DNA of 47,735 bases from Helicobacteraceae bacterium (GTDB taxonomy: Bacteria > Campylobacterota > Campylobacteria > Campylobacterales > Sulfurimonadaceae). The first letter of the stretch is position 1. Each line of letters begins with the position of its first letter. Position numbers and translations under genes: made by a program. Below, one piece after another: positions 16,976 through 25,468 of this stretch. The stretch spans positions 1-47,735 of the forward strand of contig JAQIBF010000043.1 in the NCBI GenBank assembly GCA_027859195.1, written 5' to 3'. A model generated the notes under the pieces. That model was not told the origin of the DNA and searched no databases. It saw only the letters and a program-made list of their open reading frames with translations.

Positions 16976-17953
16976 CTATAGCTCATAGATATAGGAGAAG
17001 ATGAGACTGCCGACACTGTGCGCGTGATCTTCTGTCTTGAACTCTTTGGTGTAATAGGTGTTGATGTAGTCCACATTAAAGTTTTTATACCGTCCGGAAA
17101 CACCGAAACTGCTATACCCCTTCAGAACGTTCTTTTCAACAGAATGGCTCTCGCTAAAGGTGTTGCCGTCAAGAAAGATATCTCTGCCGACAAGGGAGGC
17201 TCCACTCGCCAACAGAAGATTAAGACTCCACGGTTTTAACGCGGTATAAATACATCGTCTGCTGACAGGCACCCCGTTTTCACTGCCGCCATTGATCGCG
17301 CTTACACCAAAATCCCCCGGTACGTTCCATCCCACACGCAACTGCAGACCGGTATTCGCATTAATAGCGATGTTGCCCACCTCAACGCCGGTATAGGGAA
17401 TAATACTCGACTCAACACCCCATAGCGGTTCCGGAACATAGCGCCATTTGTGCTGATAATTGAGCTGGATACCGATCTCGTTGTTGAGCTGATTGTCCCA
17501 CCCGTTGGGAGCACTCGAATTAAATATCTTGTGTACAGCACGCTGCACCCCTTGCATACCGGAAGCCGGACCAACGATCCCGAATTGCACCATCAGCGCA
17601 TCAAGATCTGTTTCAGAACTTTGATAGAGTCCCGTTTCAAAATAGAGCCAACCGGCATAAGGACGGTCATCCTCGATCAGATCACTGCGGATGAGATCAG
17701 AAGGGGTAAAGATCTGTTGTGTCAGAGAGAACGAGACAAAATTCACCTGTTCCGAGTCATCGGTAAAAGGAATATCGAACTCCGGTTTCGGCCGGTACAA
17801 CAATAGAGAGAGGCGCGATCCATCTGTGTAGTCACTGTCGCTTTTCAGAAAGATGTCATTCTCAAAATAGAAGTTGACGCGTTCGACTTCCCAATCCATC
17901 TCATCGGCATACAGAAAGTTGATAAATAAAAAAATAAAAACGAGAAATTTCAT
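16976..17953 (-). CDS. lpxR: LpxR-type lipid A deacylase
   Basis: Outer-membrane enzyme that removes the 3'-O-linked acyloxyacyl chains of lipid A. A signal peptide spans about residues 1-16 (ending FLYA). The mature protein starts with the LpxR signature FYFENDIFLKSDSDYTDG, which holds the Asn-Asp pair needed for catalysis, then DRPYAGWLYFETG, GIVGPASG, and QRAVHKIF near residue 138 with the likely catalytic histidine. The protein ends in tyrosine- and phenylalanine-rich strands typical of a beta-barrel (SLIFSYIYEL). Its 325 residues fit the family. Likely to change lipid A and thus surface charge or recognition. Confidence 0.87.
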   Translation of the reverse strand: MKFLVFIFLFINFLYADEMDWEVERVNFYFENDIFLKSDSDYTDGSRLSLLLYRPKPEFDIPFTDDSEQVNFVSFSLTQQIFTPSDLIRSDLIEDDRPYAGWLYFETGLYQSSETDLDALMVQFGIVGPASGMQGVQRAVHKIFNSSAPNGWDNQLNNEIGIQLNYQHKWRYVPEPLWGVESSIIPYTGVEVGNIAINANTGLQLRVGWNVPGDFGVSAINGGSENGVPVSRRCIYTALKPWSLNLLLASGASLVGRDIFLDGNTFSESHSVEKNVLKGYSSFGVSGRYKNFNVDYINTYYTKEFKTEDHAHSVGSLIFSYIYEL

Positions 17954-18125
17954 GCATAATCTTTAATCTGTTTACGGAGTTTGACGCACAGTTTAGCACA
18001 AAACCGCCTGAATGGTTCCTCTCCCGTTTCACCTGCTTAAAGAACGCCTATAAAATAGATATTACCCCCCATTTTTCACCCCTCTTTATGCTCCCATTTG
18101 TTAAAATAAAGAACAAATCATTATA

Positions 18126-18165
18126 CATTTTTGAAATACGCTTATGCAAGTGCTTTTCAAAAATG
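18126..18165 (+). promoter_or_regulatory. Perfect 11-base inverted repeat in the metH leader
   Basis: CATTTTTGAAA (18126-18136) and TTTCAAAAATG (18155-18165) are perfect inverted arms around an 18-base loop, ending 17 bases before the metH ATG. It could be a regulator site or an mRNA hairpin. It is not followed by a T-run, so it is not a simple terminator. No cobalamin or SAM riboswitch signature was recognised nearby. Confidence 0.5.
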
Positions 18166-18182
18166 TCTTATAAAAGAGCCTT

Positions 18183-21100
18183 ATGTCAGTCAAACAACAG
18201 ATCTTACAAACAATCAAAAAACGTCCTCTTATCATCGATGGGGCAATGGGCACCCAGCTTCAAGCCAAAGACGACCAGATATCACAAGAGGCTTGGGAAG
18301 GTAACGAAGGGTGTAACGAACTTCTGAATGTTACCGCGCCGGAAGTCCTGGAGAGTATCTACAGTGCCTATCTCACAGCCGGTGCCGACCTCATCACGAC
18401 CAATACCTTCGGTGCCTTTGACTGGGTCCTGGACGAATACCAGATCGGTGATCGTGCCTATGAACTGGCAAAAGCCGGTGCGGAAGTCGTTAAAAAGATG
18501 TGTGATAAGTTCAGTACGCCTGAACAGCCGCGTTATGTCTTAGGTTCCATTGGACCGGGGACAAAGCTGCCTTCGCTCGGGCATATGCATTATGACCAAA
18601 TGCTTTCCGGTTATACAACCTGTGCACTCGGTCTCATCGATGGCGGAACCGATCTCTTCTTGCTCGAGACATGCCAGGACCCCTTGCAGATCAAAGCAGC
18701 CCTTCACGCTTGTGACGCAGCCAACAAAGAACGCGGTACGGAGCTCCCGGTGATGGTCTCGGTAACCATTGAACTTGCGGGGAGTATGCTTATCGGGACC
18801 GACGCCCAGACCATTGCGACCATCTTGGAGCCCTTTGATATTTTGTCACTTGGATTCAACTGCGGGACAGGGCCGGAGCAGGTTCTCAAACATGTCAAAA
18901 TACTCTCAGAAGTGTGGGGAAGACCTATCTCTGTACACGCCAATGCCGGACTTCCGCAAAATCGTGGCGGCTATAGCTACTATCCAATGGGACCGGATGA
19001 GTTTGCTGACAAGCAAGAGGCTTTTTTAGCCTTTGACGGTGTCTCTTTTCTTGGGGGCTGTTGCGGAACGACACCACAGCATATTCGCGCGCTTACTAAC
19101 CGTGTGAGTACAATAACACCCAAACCGGCATCAGGTTCACAGCCCACGGCACTTGCCTCACTCTTCAACACCGTACCATTAGTGCAAGACCCTGCTCCGC
19201 TGCTTATTGGTGAGCGTTCCAATGCGACCGGATCAAAAGCCTTTAGAGAACTTCTATTAGCCGAAGATTATGAGGGAACACTCAGTGTTGCCCAGCAGCA
19301 AGTCCGTGCCGGGGCGCACGCTATTGACCTCTCCGTCGGTTTTGCAGGACGCGATGAGACTAAAGACATGAATGCCGTGGCCTCACTCTACGCGCAAAAG
19401 ATCCCGCTGCCGCTTATGGTCGACTCAACACAGGTCCTAGGCGTAGAAACAGCGCTCAAACTTATTGGCGGAAAAGCTATTATCAACTCTGTCAATCTCG
19501 AAGACGGTATCGAGAAATTTGATGCCGTCTGCGCCTTGGCTAAAAAGTTCGGTGCCTCTTTAGTCTGTTTGACCATTGATGAGATCGGCATGGCTAAAAC
19601 AGTGGAACGCAAGATCGAGATTGCGGAACGTATTTACAAATTGGCCACCGAGAAGCATGGTCTTAATCCTGAAGATCTGGTCTTCGACCTCTTGACCTTT
19701 ACCGTTGGATCAGGTGACGAAGAGTACCGTGACGCAGCGGTTCAGACTATCGAAGCGATTCGGGAACTTTCAAAACGCCATCCTGAAGTCGGTACAACAC
19801 TTGGCCTCTCCAACATCTCTTTTGGTCTGGATAAAGATGCCCGTCCCTACCTCAATACTATCTTTTTAAACCACTGTCTTGAAGCGGGTCTCAGCACGGT
19901 TATTATTAATGTCAAACACATCATCCCAAACAACAAGATCACGGATGAAGAGCGCGAGTTCTGTAACAACCTTCTCTTTAACACAAAGCCAGACGGCGCA
20001 GCCCTCTTTGAGTTTATTGACTACTTTGACAAAAATGCAAAAGCTAACAGCGAAGAGGTCGATGAAGCCTACCAGGCGATGAATGATGAAGAGAAGATCG
20101 CAAAACTGCTAATGGACGGGGACAAAGACCGCATGATTCCCCTCGTTGAAGAGGCCAGACACCACATTAAACCGGAGGTTATCGTCAATAAGATCTTGAT
20201 CGATGCGATGAAAGTGGTCGGTGAACTTTTCGGTTCAGGGCAGATGCAACTTCCTTTTGTACTCCAAAGTGCCGAAACCATGAAAAAGACCGTTGACCAC
20301 CTCAACCCTTATCTGCCTAAGATCGATAAACAAGTGGATACGACTTTGGTACTCGGAACCGTAAGAGGTGATGTCCATGATGTTGGTAAAAACCTGGTGG
20401 ATATCATTCTCTCCAATAACGGCTATAAAGTGATCAATCTTGGTATTAAGGTCCCATTGGAAAAGTATCTTGACACGCTCAAAGAGTCCAATGCACAGGC
20501 GCTTGGGATGAGCGGTCTTTTAGTGAAGTCCACACAAGTTATGAAAGAGAACCTCGAGATGATGAAAGCTGCCAACATAACTATTCCTATTTTACTTGGC
20601 GGAGCAGCGTTAACCCGCAACTTTATTGATGATTTCTGTCGACCATTTTATGACGGCCCGATTTTCTACTGTAAAGATGCCTTTGACGGCGTGACCGCCA
20701 TGAGCCGTATTGAAGCGGGCAATTTTGACACCAACCTCCACGGAGAGGACAAGGTCAAAAAAGTCAAAAAAGTCAAAAAAGAGGTGATTATCCCTCCTTT
20801 TGACGAACTCGAAATGCCGGACCGCCAAACCAAAGTTCCGACACCGCCATTTTGGGGACGCCGCGTTGTCACTCTGACAGACGCACAACTGGAGATGGCC
20901 TTTGAGTGGATCAACCACCGCATGCTCTTTAGACAGCGCTGGGGCTATAACGGCAAAGGAATGACAAAAGAGGCGATGCAGAAACAGGTGGATGAAGTGC
21001 TCTGGCCGGCATTTGACCGCCTAAAAGCACAATTTCTCGATGAAGGGCTTTTTGACTCAACTATTATCTACGGCTACTGGCCGGTACGTTCTGACGACAC

Positions 21101-21674
21101 GACCCTGCTTATCTTTGATGAGTCTGAGGGGTGGAACAATCCGGATGAAGTGAACCGGGAACCTTTAGACCATGTCATCGGTCGTGCAGAGAAACAGTTT
21201 ACCTTCCCGCGCCAAGGCAAGCAGCCGCACCGTGCACTCTCTGACTTCTTCCATCGTGACCGTCATGATGTTTTAGCCTTGACCTGTGTCAGTGCCGGTT
21301 CCAAGCTGAGTGAATATGAGAAAACGCTTTATGATGCGGGTGAGTTTACCGAGTACTACATGGTGCATGGTCTCGGTGTCGAGTTGGCAGAGGCACTGGC
21401 AGAAATCGCGCATAAGCAGATCCGTCTTGACCTTAACATCACAGAGAAGGAAGGCTCAAAACTTTCAGATGTTCAGATGAGTAAATACCAGGGCTCCCGT
21501 TATTCATTTGGGTATGCGGCCTGTCCGGATCTTGAGCTTAACCGCCCACTTTTTGATCTCTTGAAACCGGAAGAGTTTGGGATAGAGTTGAGTGAAACCT
21601 TCCAGATCCACCCCGAACAGTCCACCTCCGCTTTGGTTGTCTACCATCCTGAAGCAACCTACTATAACGTCTAA
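18183..21674 (+). CDS. metH: Cobalamin-dependent methionine synthase
   Basis: Transfers a methyl group from methyltetrahydrofolate to homocysteine via cobalamin. All four modules are seen in 1163 residues. The homocysteine domain (about 1-320) ends in the zinc-binding GGCCGT near residue 294. The folate domain begins at LIGERSNATGSKAFRE near 341. The B12 domain has DVHDVGKN near 730 with the cobalt-ligating histidine. The SAM-dependent reactivation domain runs from about 900 to the end (YGYWPVRSDD, SRYSFGYAACPDL). A lysine-rich linker, KVKKVKKVKK, sits between the last two. The final 24 codons are duplicated downstream. Certain. Confidence 0.97.
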   Translation: MSVKQQILQTIKKRPLIIDGAMGTQLQAKDDQISQEAWEGNEGCNELLNVTAPEVLESIYSAYLTAGADLITTNTFGAFDWVLDEYQIGDRAYELAKAGAEVVKKMCDKFSTPEQPRYVLGSIGPGTKLPSLGHMHYDQMLSGYTTCALGLIDGGTDLFLLETCQDPLQIKAALHACDAANKERGTELPVMVSVTIELAGSMLIGTDAQTIATILEPFDILSLGFNCGTGPEQVLKHVKILSEVWGRPISVHANAGLPQNRGGYSYYPMGPDEFADKQEAFLAFDGVSFLGGCCGTTPQHIRALTNRVSTITPKPASGSQPTALASLFNTVPLVQDPAPLLIGERSNATGSKAFRELLLAEDYEGTLSVAQQQVRAGAHAIDLSVGFAGRDETKDMNAVASLYAQKIPLPLMVDSTQVLGVETALKLIGGKAIINSVNLEDGIEKFDAVCALAKKFGASLVCLTIDEIGMAKTVERKIEIAERIYKLATEKHGLNPEDLVFDLLTFTVGSGDEEYRDAAVQTIEAIRELSKRHPEVGTTLGLSNISFGLDKDARPYLNTIFLNHCLEAGLSTVIINVKHIIPNNKITDEEREFCNNLLFNTKPDGAALFEFIDYFDKNAKANSEEVDEAYQAMNDEEKIAKLLMDGDKDRMIPLVEEARHHIKPEVIVNKILIDAMKVVGELFGSGQMQLPFVLQSAETMKKTVDHLNPYLPKIDKQVDTTLVLGTVRGDVHDVGKNLVDIILSNNGYKVINLGIKVPLEKYLDTLKESNAQALGMSGLLVKSTQVMKENLEMMKAANITIPILLGGAALTRNFIDDFCRPFYDGPIFYCKDAFDGVTAMSRIEAGNFDTNLHGEDKVKKVKKVKKEVIIPPFDELEMPDRQTKVPTPPFWGRRVVTLTDAQLEMAFEWINHRMLFRQRWGYNGKGMTKEAMQKQVDEVLWPAFDRLKAQFLDEGLFDSTIIYGYWPVRSDDTTLLIFDESEGWNNPDEVNREPLDHVIGRAEKQFTFPRQGKQPHRALSDFFHRDRHDVLALTCVSAGSKLSEYEKTLYDAGEFTEYYMVHGLGVELAEALAEIAHKQIRLDLNITEKEGSKLSDVQMSKYQGSRYSFGYAACPDLELNRPLFDLLKPEEFGIELSETFQIHPEQSTSALVVYHPEATYYNV

Positions 21675-21882
21675 CCGGAACGGTTTTTATTGATCTTACT
21701 TTAGCCAAAAAAGTGTGCATTAGGCACCCTTCTTTTGCCATATCGTTCCAGATCCACCCCGAACAGTCCACCTCCGCGCTGGTTGTCTACCATCCGGATG
21801 CAACCTACTACAACGTCTAATCGGGACGGTTTTTATTGATCTTACTTTAACCAAAAAAGCGTGCATTAGGCACCCTTCTTTT
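21600..21882 (+). repeat. Tandem duplication of the metH 3' end (period 146)
   Basis: The last 24 codons of metH plus 62 bases downstream (21600-21736) recur at 21746-21882. Nine differences are counted in about 137 bases. Of the five inside the coding part, four are synonymous (GCT/GCG, TTG/CTG, CCT/CCG, TAT/TAC) and one is conservative (Glu to Asp). The second copy keeps an in-frame stop but has no start and is a remnant. Confidence 0.85.
21707..21736 (+). terminator. Terminator-like hairpin after metH (second copy at 21853-21882)
   Basis: An A-rich run, GTGC, a five-base loop, GCAC, then CCTTCTTTT form a short stem with one internal mismatch and a T-rich tail. The same structure recurs in the duplicated copy, where the mismatched base is changed (T to C) but still unpaired. 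Confidence 0.4.
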
Positions 21883-21901
21883 AATCTTTGATCAAAACAG
21901 T

Positions 21902-22312
21902 TTACTCTTCACGCTCTTCACTATAATCGGCATAACTGTTTTCAAGCATCCCCAAGAAACGTTCGGCATTTCGTCCCCCTATGATCGATTCGATCATCTC
22001 AGAGTCTCGTGCATTGTAAAAATGAAAAACAGGGGACATCTCTGCCTGTAACTCTTTTGGAAGATCTCTATTATTTGTATAGAGCTTAACAACAATATAA
22101 TTTTTCGATAGAAAGTCGATCACACGTTTGTCCGTAAATACTTCCTTGTTCATATAGTCGCAAGTACGGCAATTTAACATATACAGATAGATCAGCAGAG
22201 GCTTATTCTCATCTTTTGCCTTTTTCAATGCTACCGGATAACGTTCTAGCATATCGATAGAAAGGGCATGTAATGAACCAATAACTAAAAGTAGCGTAAG
22301 GAGTATTTTCAT
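21902..22312 (-). CDS. Exported thioredoxin-like protein
   Basis: Thioredoxin-fold protein of 136 residues with an N-terminal signal peptide (MKILLTLLLVIGSLHA). The motif LNCRTCDYMNKEVF places a CxxC at Cys48-Cys51, resembling the thioredoxin_7/SoxW-like group that reduces or oxidises periplasmic thiols. MSPVFHFYN follows, but with a serine before the cis-proline, and GGRNAERFLGML ends the fold. It is divergent from arsB with about 120 bases between the two starts, and no partner is adjacent. Family is clear, substrate unknown. Confidence 0.78.
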   Translation of the reverse strand: MKILLTLLLVIGSLHALSIDMLERYPVALKKAKDENKPLLIYLYMLNCRTCDYMNKEVFTDKRVIDFLSKNYIVVKLYTNNRDLPKELQAEMSPVFHFYNARDSEMIESIIGGRNAERFLGMLENSYADYSEEREE

Positions 22313-22432
22313 CTAGTATCTCATAATATTTTTTTATAATCGAAGTATAACACATTCGCTGTTCTTGAGATGTATACACCCTATTGTAATAGTTATTTGT
22401 TATACTGCCGATACTTTTTTATCGAGGTATCT

Positions 22433-23695
22433 ATGTTCCTGGCATTTTCACTTTTTTTAATCACTCTTATCTTTGTGATCTGGCAGCCTCGCGGTCTGCA
22501 GATCGGGACGACTGCCGTTATCGGTGCGCTTGTCGCACTGGCTGTCGGTGTTGTCAGTTTTAACGATGTTATTATCGTAACGTCTATAGTCTGGGATGCA
22601 ACCCTCGCATTCATCGGTATTATCCTTCTCTCTATGGTACTTGATGAGATCGGATTTTTCGAGTGGGCCGCTCTTAAAATGGCCCATTTCAGCCGAGGCA
22701 ACGGTTATCTAATGTTCATCTACATCTTGCTTCTTGGTGCTGTCGTTGCCGCTTTTTTCGCCAATGATGGGGCAGCACTTATCTTGACCCCTATTCTGCT
22801 GGCCAAGATGAAACACCTCAAAATGAACCCTGTAGCCGTCTTCGCCTTTTTAATGGCAGGTGGATTCATCGGTGATTCTGCCTCCAATCCATTGGTCATC
22901 TCCAACCTCACGAACATCGTCACCGCAGGTTATTTTGACATAGGTTTCTGGGAGTATGCCAAGACCATGTTCCTGCCCAATGCACTTAGCATCCTCGCTT
23001 CCGTCGTGGTACTCTTTGTCTATTTCCGTAAAGATATTCCCCGCACGATCGATGTCTCCGAGCTGGCTTCTCCCGCATCGGTCATCAAAAACCAGACCAT
23101 GTTCAAGCTCAGCTGGTACTTTCTAGCGCTGCTAATGGTGGGCTACTTTATCGGTGATTATTATCATCTTCCGGTATCACTCTTTGCACTTGGCGGTGCC
23201 CTGATCTTTCTGGCACTTGCCACCTATTTTAAGGCCACCAAACCGATCATGACCATTAAGGCGGCACCTTGGCAGGTCGTTTGGTTCAGTATCGGTCTTT
23301 ATGTCGTCGTTTACGGTCTCAAAAATGCAGGACTGACAAATATTGTTGCGTCATGGATTGAGACACTTAATACCCAAGGGGATACGATTGCTATTATCGG
23401 CACCGGCTTTTTAGCGGCAGGGCTAAGCTCTGTCATGAACAACATGCCGACTATCATGATCATGGACATCGCCATCGACCAGGTCGGTTACGTCGGCAAC
23501 GAAGCCCTCGTCTATGCCAACATCCTTGGCTCTAACCTTGGTCCAAAAATGACCCCTATCGGCTCGCTTGCTACTCTTTTGTGGCTGCATGTTCTGGCCC
23601 AAAAAGGTGTCAAGATCGGCTGGGGAGAGTATATGAAAGTCGGTCTTGTTATTACGCCTCCGGTGCTTTTGGTAGCACTGATAGGACTGATCTAA
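22433..23695 (+). CDS. arsB: ArsB-type arsenite efflux permease
   Basis: Membrane permease of 420 residues with about eleven to twelve hydrophobic spans. MSRGNGYLMF-like AHFSRGNGYLMFIYILLLGAVVAAFFANDGAALILTPI, GGFIGDSASNPLVISNLTN and ANILGSNLGPKMTPIGSLATLLWL match the ArsB transporters that pump arsenite out, energised alone or with ArsA. An upstream ATG at 22370 would add 21 residues, but the ATG at 22433 has GAGGT four bases upstream and is preferred. No arsR, arsA or arsC is in the window, so regulation must be elsewhere or absent. Family confident. Confidence 0.88.
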   Translation: MFLAFSLFLITLIFVIWQPRGLQIGTTAVIGALVALAVGVVSFNDVIIVTSIVWDATLAFIGIILLSMVLDEIGFFEWAALKMAHFSRGNGYLMFIYILLLGAVVAAFFANDGAALILTPILLAKMKHLKMNPVAVFAFLMAGGFIGDSASNPLVISNLTNIVTAGYFDIGFWEYAKTMFLPNALSILASVVVLFVYFRKDIPRTIDVSELASPASVIKNQTMFKLSWYFLALLMVGYFIGDYYHLPVSLFALGGALIFLALATYFKATKPIMTIKAAPWQVVWFSIGLYVVVYGLKNAGLTNIVASWIETLNTQGDTIAIIGTGFLAAGLSSVMNNMPTIMIMDIAIDQVGYVGNEALVYANILGSNLGPKMTPIGSLATLLWLHVLAQKGVKIGWGEYMKVGLVITPPVLLVALIGLI

Positions 23696-23800
23696 AAACC
23701 TCTTGCCGGAAGCTCTAAACGTTTTTGGTTTCTTGCGATACTGATAGTTCCAAGCATCGTATACTCTGTAATAACGATCTTGCTTACCAAGCCATCCGCC

Positions 23801-23867
23801 GCAGGTACTTCGTACATCTACTATGGTTCCGAGCTTAAAAAAGCCAAGAAAGTGGCTTTTTCTTAAC
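23801..23867 (-). repeat. Inverted single copy of the bulged-hairpin repeat
   Basis: Read on the minus strand, the order is GTTAAGAAAAAGCCA, a TTGGCTTTTTT arm, then GGAACCATAG and a bulged hairpin (23801-23821). That hairpin has outer stem GTAG/CTGC (one wobble pair), bulge AT, inner stem GTAC/GTAC and a GAA loop. This is the same modular order as at about 5003-5062. It lies about 105 bases beyond the arsB stop. Confidence 0.6.
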
Positions 23868-23877
23868 AGCTCTCATA

Positions 23878-23986
23878 TAAAAGTTTCAGATTTGGTGGAG
23901 ATTGTGCAAAATGTTTGGCCGACTGCGCACTGCTGTGCGCCGAGAGCCAAACTTTTGTGCAAGATGCGCCGAAACTGGAACTTTTA
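23878..23986. repeat. 109-base palindrome abutting the dapF stop
   Basis: TAAAAGTT at 23878-23885 pairs with AACTTTTA at 23979-23986. Inner segments CAG/CTG, TTTGG/CCGAAA and the longer GTTTGGCC/GAGCCAAAC region also pair. The centre is a perfect GCGCAC-TGCT-GTGCGC hairpin (23925-23940). The last three bases of the right arm are the dapF stop codon itself. Its first pair is G-C where the 7638 copy has A-T. Confidence 0.65.
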
Positions 23987-24727
23987 TTTCCAGGTCGTTG
24001 TGAAGGTTGGCGTCACCTCACCTTTAAAAGTGATCGTTCCATCGACAAGTCCAAGATAAAGAGTATCGCCGCTGGTCGGATAGACTGTTGCACTATCACC
24101 GACCCTCCCCTCTTGATTAGCACGGTAGAAACAAGCCGCCATACCTGTACCGCAGGCGAGGGTCTCATCTTCAACACCCCGCTCATAGGTGCGGACACGG
24201 ATAGTACCGTCTTCCTGCACTTTGGCGATGTTGACATTGGCATTGTATTGGTAGCGCAGTTCACGCGCTTCTGACGTGTCAAAATTGTCAATATCGGCAT
24301 CAAAAGTAACCAAGTGCGGTACGCCTGTGTTCACCAGCCAATACGTTTTATCATTGTGTTCTATTGTTTTGTCAATGATCTTCGGTGGGGTCAGGTCACT
24401 CTGCACCAGCAGACCGTCAACGTGTGCTTTGATCTCGCCTGCCAAAGTCAAGAAGGTCATCTTGTTCGGAGCAAGTTCATTACGCACTGCATAGTGGGCA
24501 CAGGCACGTGACCCGTTGCCACACATCTCGGCGCTTGAGCCGTCAGCATTGTAAAATTCCCATTCAAAATCAAGAGTATCGTGCGGAACTAGGACAATAA
24601 GACCATCCGCACCAATGCCCGATTGACGATTGCACAGTTCGGCAGCGAGTTGCGACCGGTCTTTTTTCTCAAAGGCATGGAAAAGAACAAAGTCGTTTCC
24701 GCTTGCAGAATATTTTGCGATCATCAT
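23984..24727 (-). CDS. dapF: Diaminopimelate epimerase
   Basis: Converts LL- to meso-diaminopimelate for lysine and peptidoglycan. The two catalytic cysteines are seen at Cys69 in AEMCGNGSRACAHYA and Cys192 in ETLACGTGMAA, and the ASGNDFVLF start and GADGLI motif are standard. 247 residues is on the short side for the family but complete. It is followed on the same strand by nothing for over 280 bases, and its stop lies inside a large palindrome. It lies 34 bases downstream of coaE and is likely in its operon. Certain. Confidence 0.96.
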   Translation of the reverse strand: MMIAKYSASGNDFVLFHAFEKKDRSQLAAELCNRQSGIGADGLIVLVPHDTLDFEWEFYNADGSSAEMCGNGSRACAHYAVRNELAPNKMTFLTLAGEIKAHVDGLLVQSDLTPPKIIDKTIEHNDKTYWLVNTGVPHLVTFDADIDNFDTSEARELRYQYNANVNIAKVQEDGTIRVRTYERGVEDETLACGTGMAACFYRANQEGRVGDSATVYPTSGDTLYLGLVDGTITFKGEVTPTFTTTWK

Positions 24728-24761
24728 GAGGGCTTCCTATTTATATGTTTATGAAATTATA

Positions 24762-25370
24762 CTATTTTTTAGGTGCGGGGTATTTGGCTTTGATCTCTTC
24801 AACAAAAGCAGCACACTCTTTTTGAAGATGTTTCAAGTTAAGGGAGTTATCTATTACCCAGGTGGCACGTGCTTTTTTCTCATCGATCGGCATCTGTGAA
24901 GCGATGCGGCGCTTCGACTCATCCTCTGAAAAACCGTTACGTTTCATAAAACGTTCCAACTGCACATCGGCGGGAGCGTAAACAACAACAGAATCGTTAA
25001 TGTCATAGGCGTTGCTCTCAAAAAAGAGAGGAATATCGATCAGGTAGGGGTACTTGAAACCGTCCTGTTTCTCACTCTGGCGCTCGATCTCTTCACGTAT
25101 CAGCGGGTGCAGGAACTTCTCCAGCTCCTCTTTTTTTGCTTTATCCGCAAAAATGACTTTTCCCAACTCGGCACGATCTACTTTACCGCGAGGCGTGATA
25201 AATTCTTCGCCAAAATGCGCTTTGACCCAAGCCGCGTTTTGATCAAGGATTTCATGAGAGATAGTATCTGCATCGATAATACGCAGACCGCTGAGACCCA
25301 AAAGCGAGGCAACGGTACTCTTACCTGTCGCAATGCCTCCGGTTAAAGCTATCGCGTACTTAAACGCCAT
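24762..25370 (-). CDS. coaE: Dephospho-CoA kinase
   Basis: Catalyses the last step of coenzyme A synthesis, phosphorylating dephospho-CoA. The Walker A P-loop GGIATGKST is at residues 11-19, followed by LRIIDADTISHEI with the conserved DAD. FLHPLIREEIE and the central VVVYAPADVQLERFMKRNGFSEDE match CoaE, with Arg residues for ATP binding. The 202-residue length is normal. It is probably co-transcribed with dapF downstream and lies about 100 bases from the speE-like gene. Confident. Confidence 0.95.
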   Translation of the reverse strand: MAFKYAIALTGGIATGKSTVASLLGLSGLRIIDADTISHEILDQNAAWVKAHFGEEFITPRGKVDRAELGKVIFADKAKKEELEKFLHPLIREEIERQSEKQDGFKYPYLIDIPLFFESNAYDINDSVVVYAPADVQLERFMKRNGFSEDESKRRIASQMPIDEKKARATWVIDNSLNLKHLQKECAAFVEEIKAKYPAPKK

Positions 25371-25468
25371 CAGAGTACCTTCTGATGGAATGAGCTCTCA
25401 ACTAAATAGAACCCATTATTAACGTAGTTACCGAGATTTTCTTCCGATAGCACTTTAAAAACAGTCAT

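Noticed and set aside
17954-18182. A cobalamin or SAM riboswitch before metH
   Set aside because: No B12-box-like or SAM-box-like consensus was recognised; only an 11-base inverted repeat is present.
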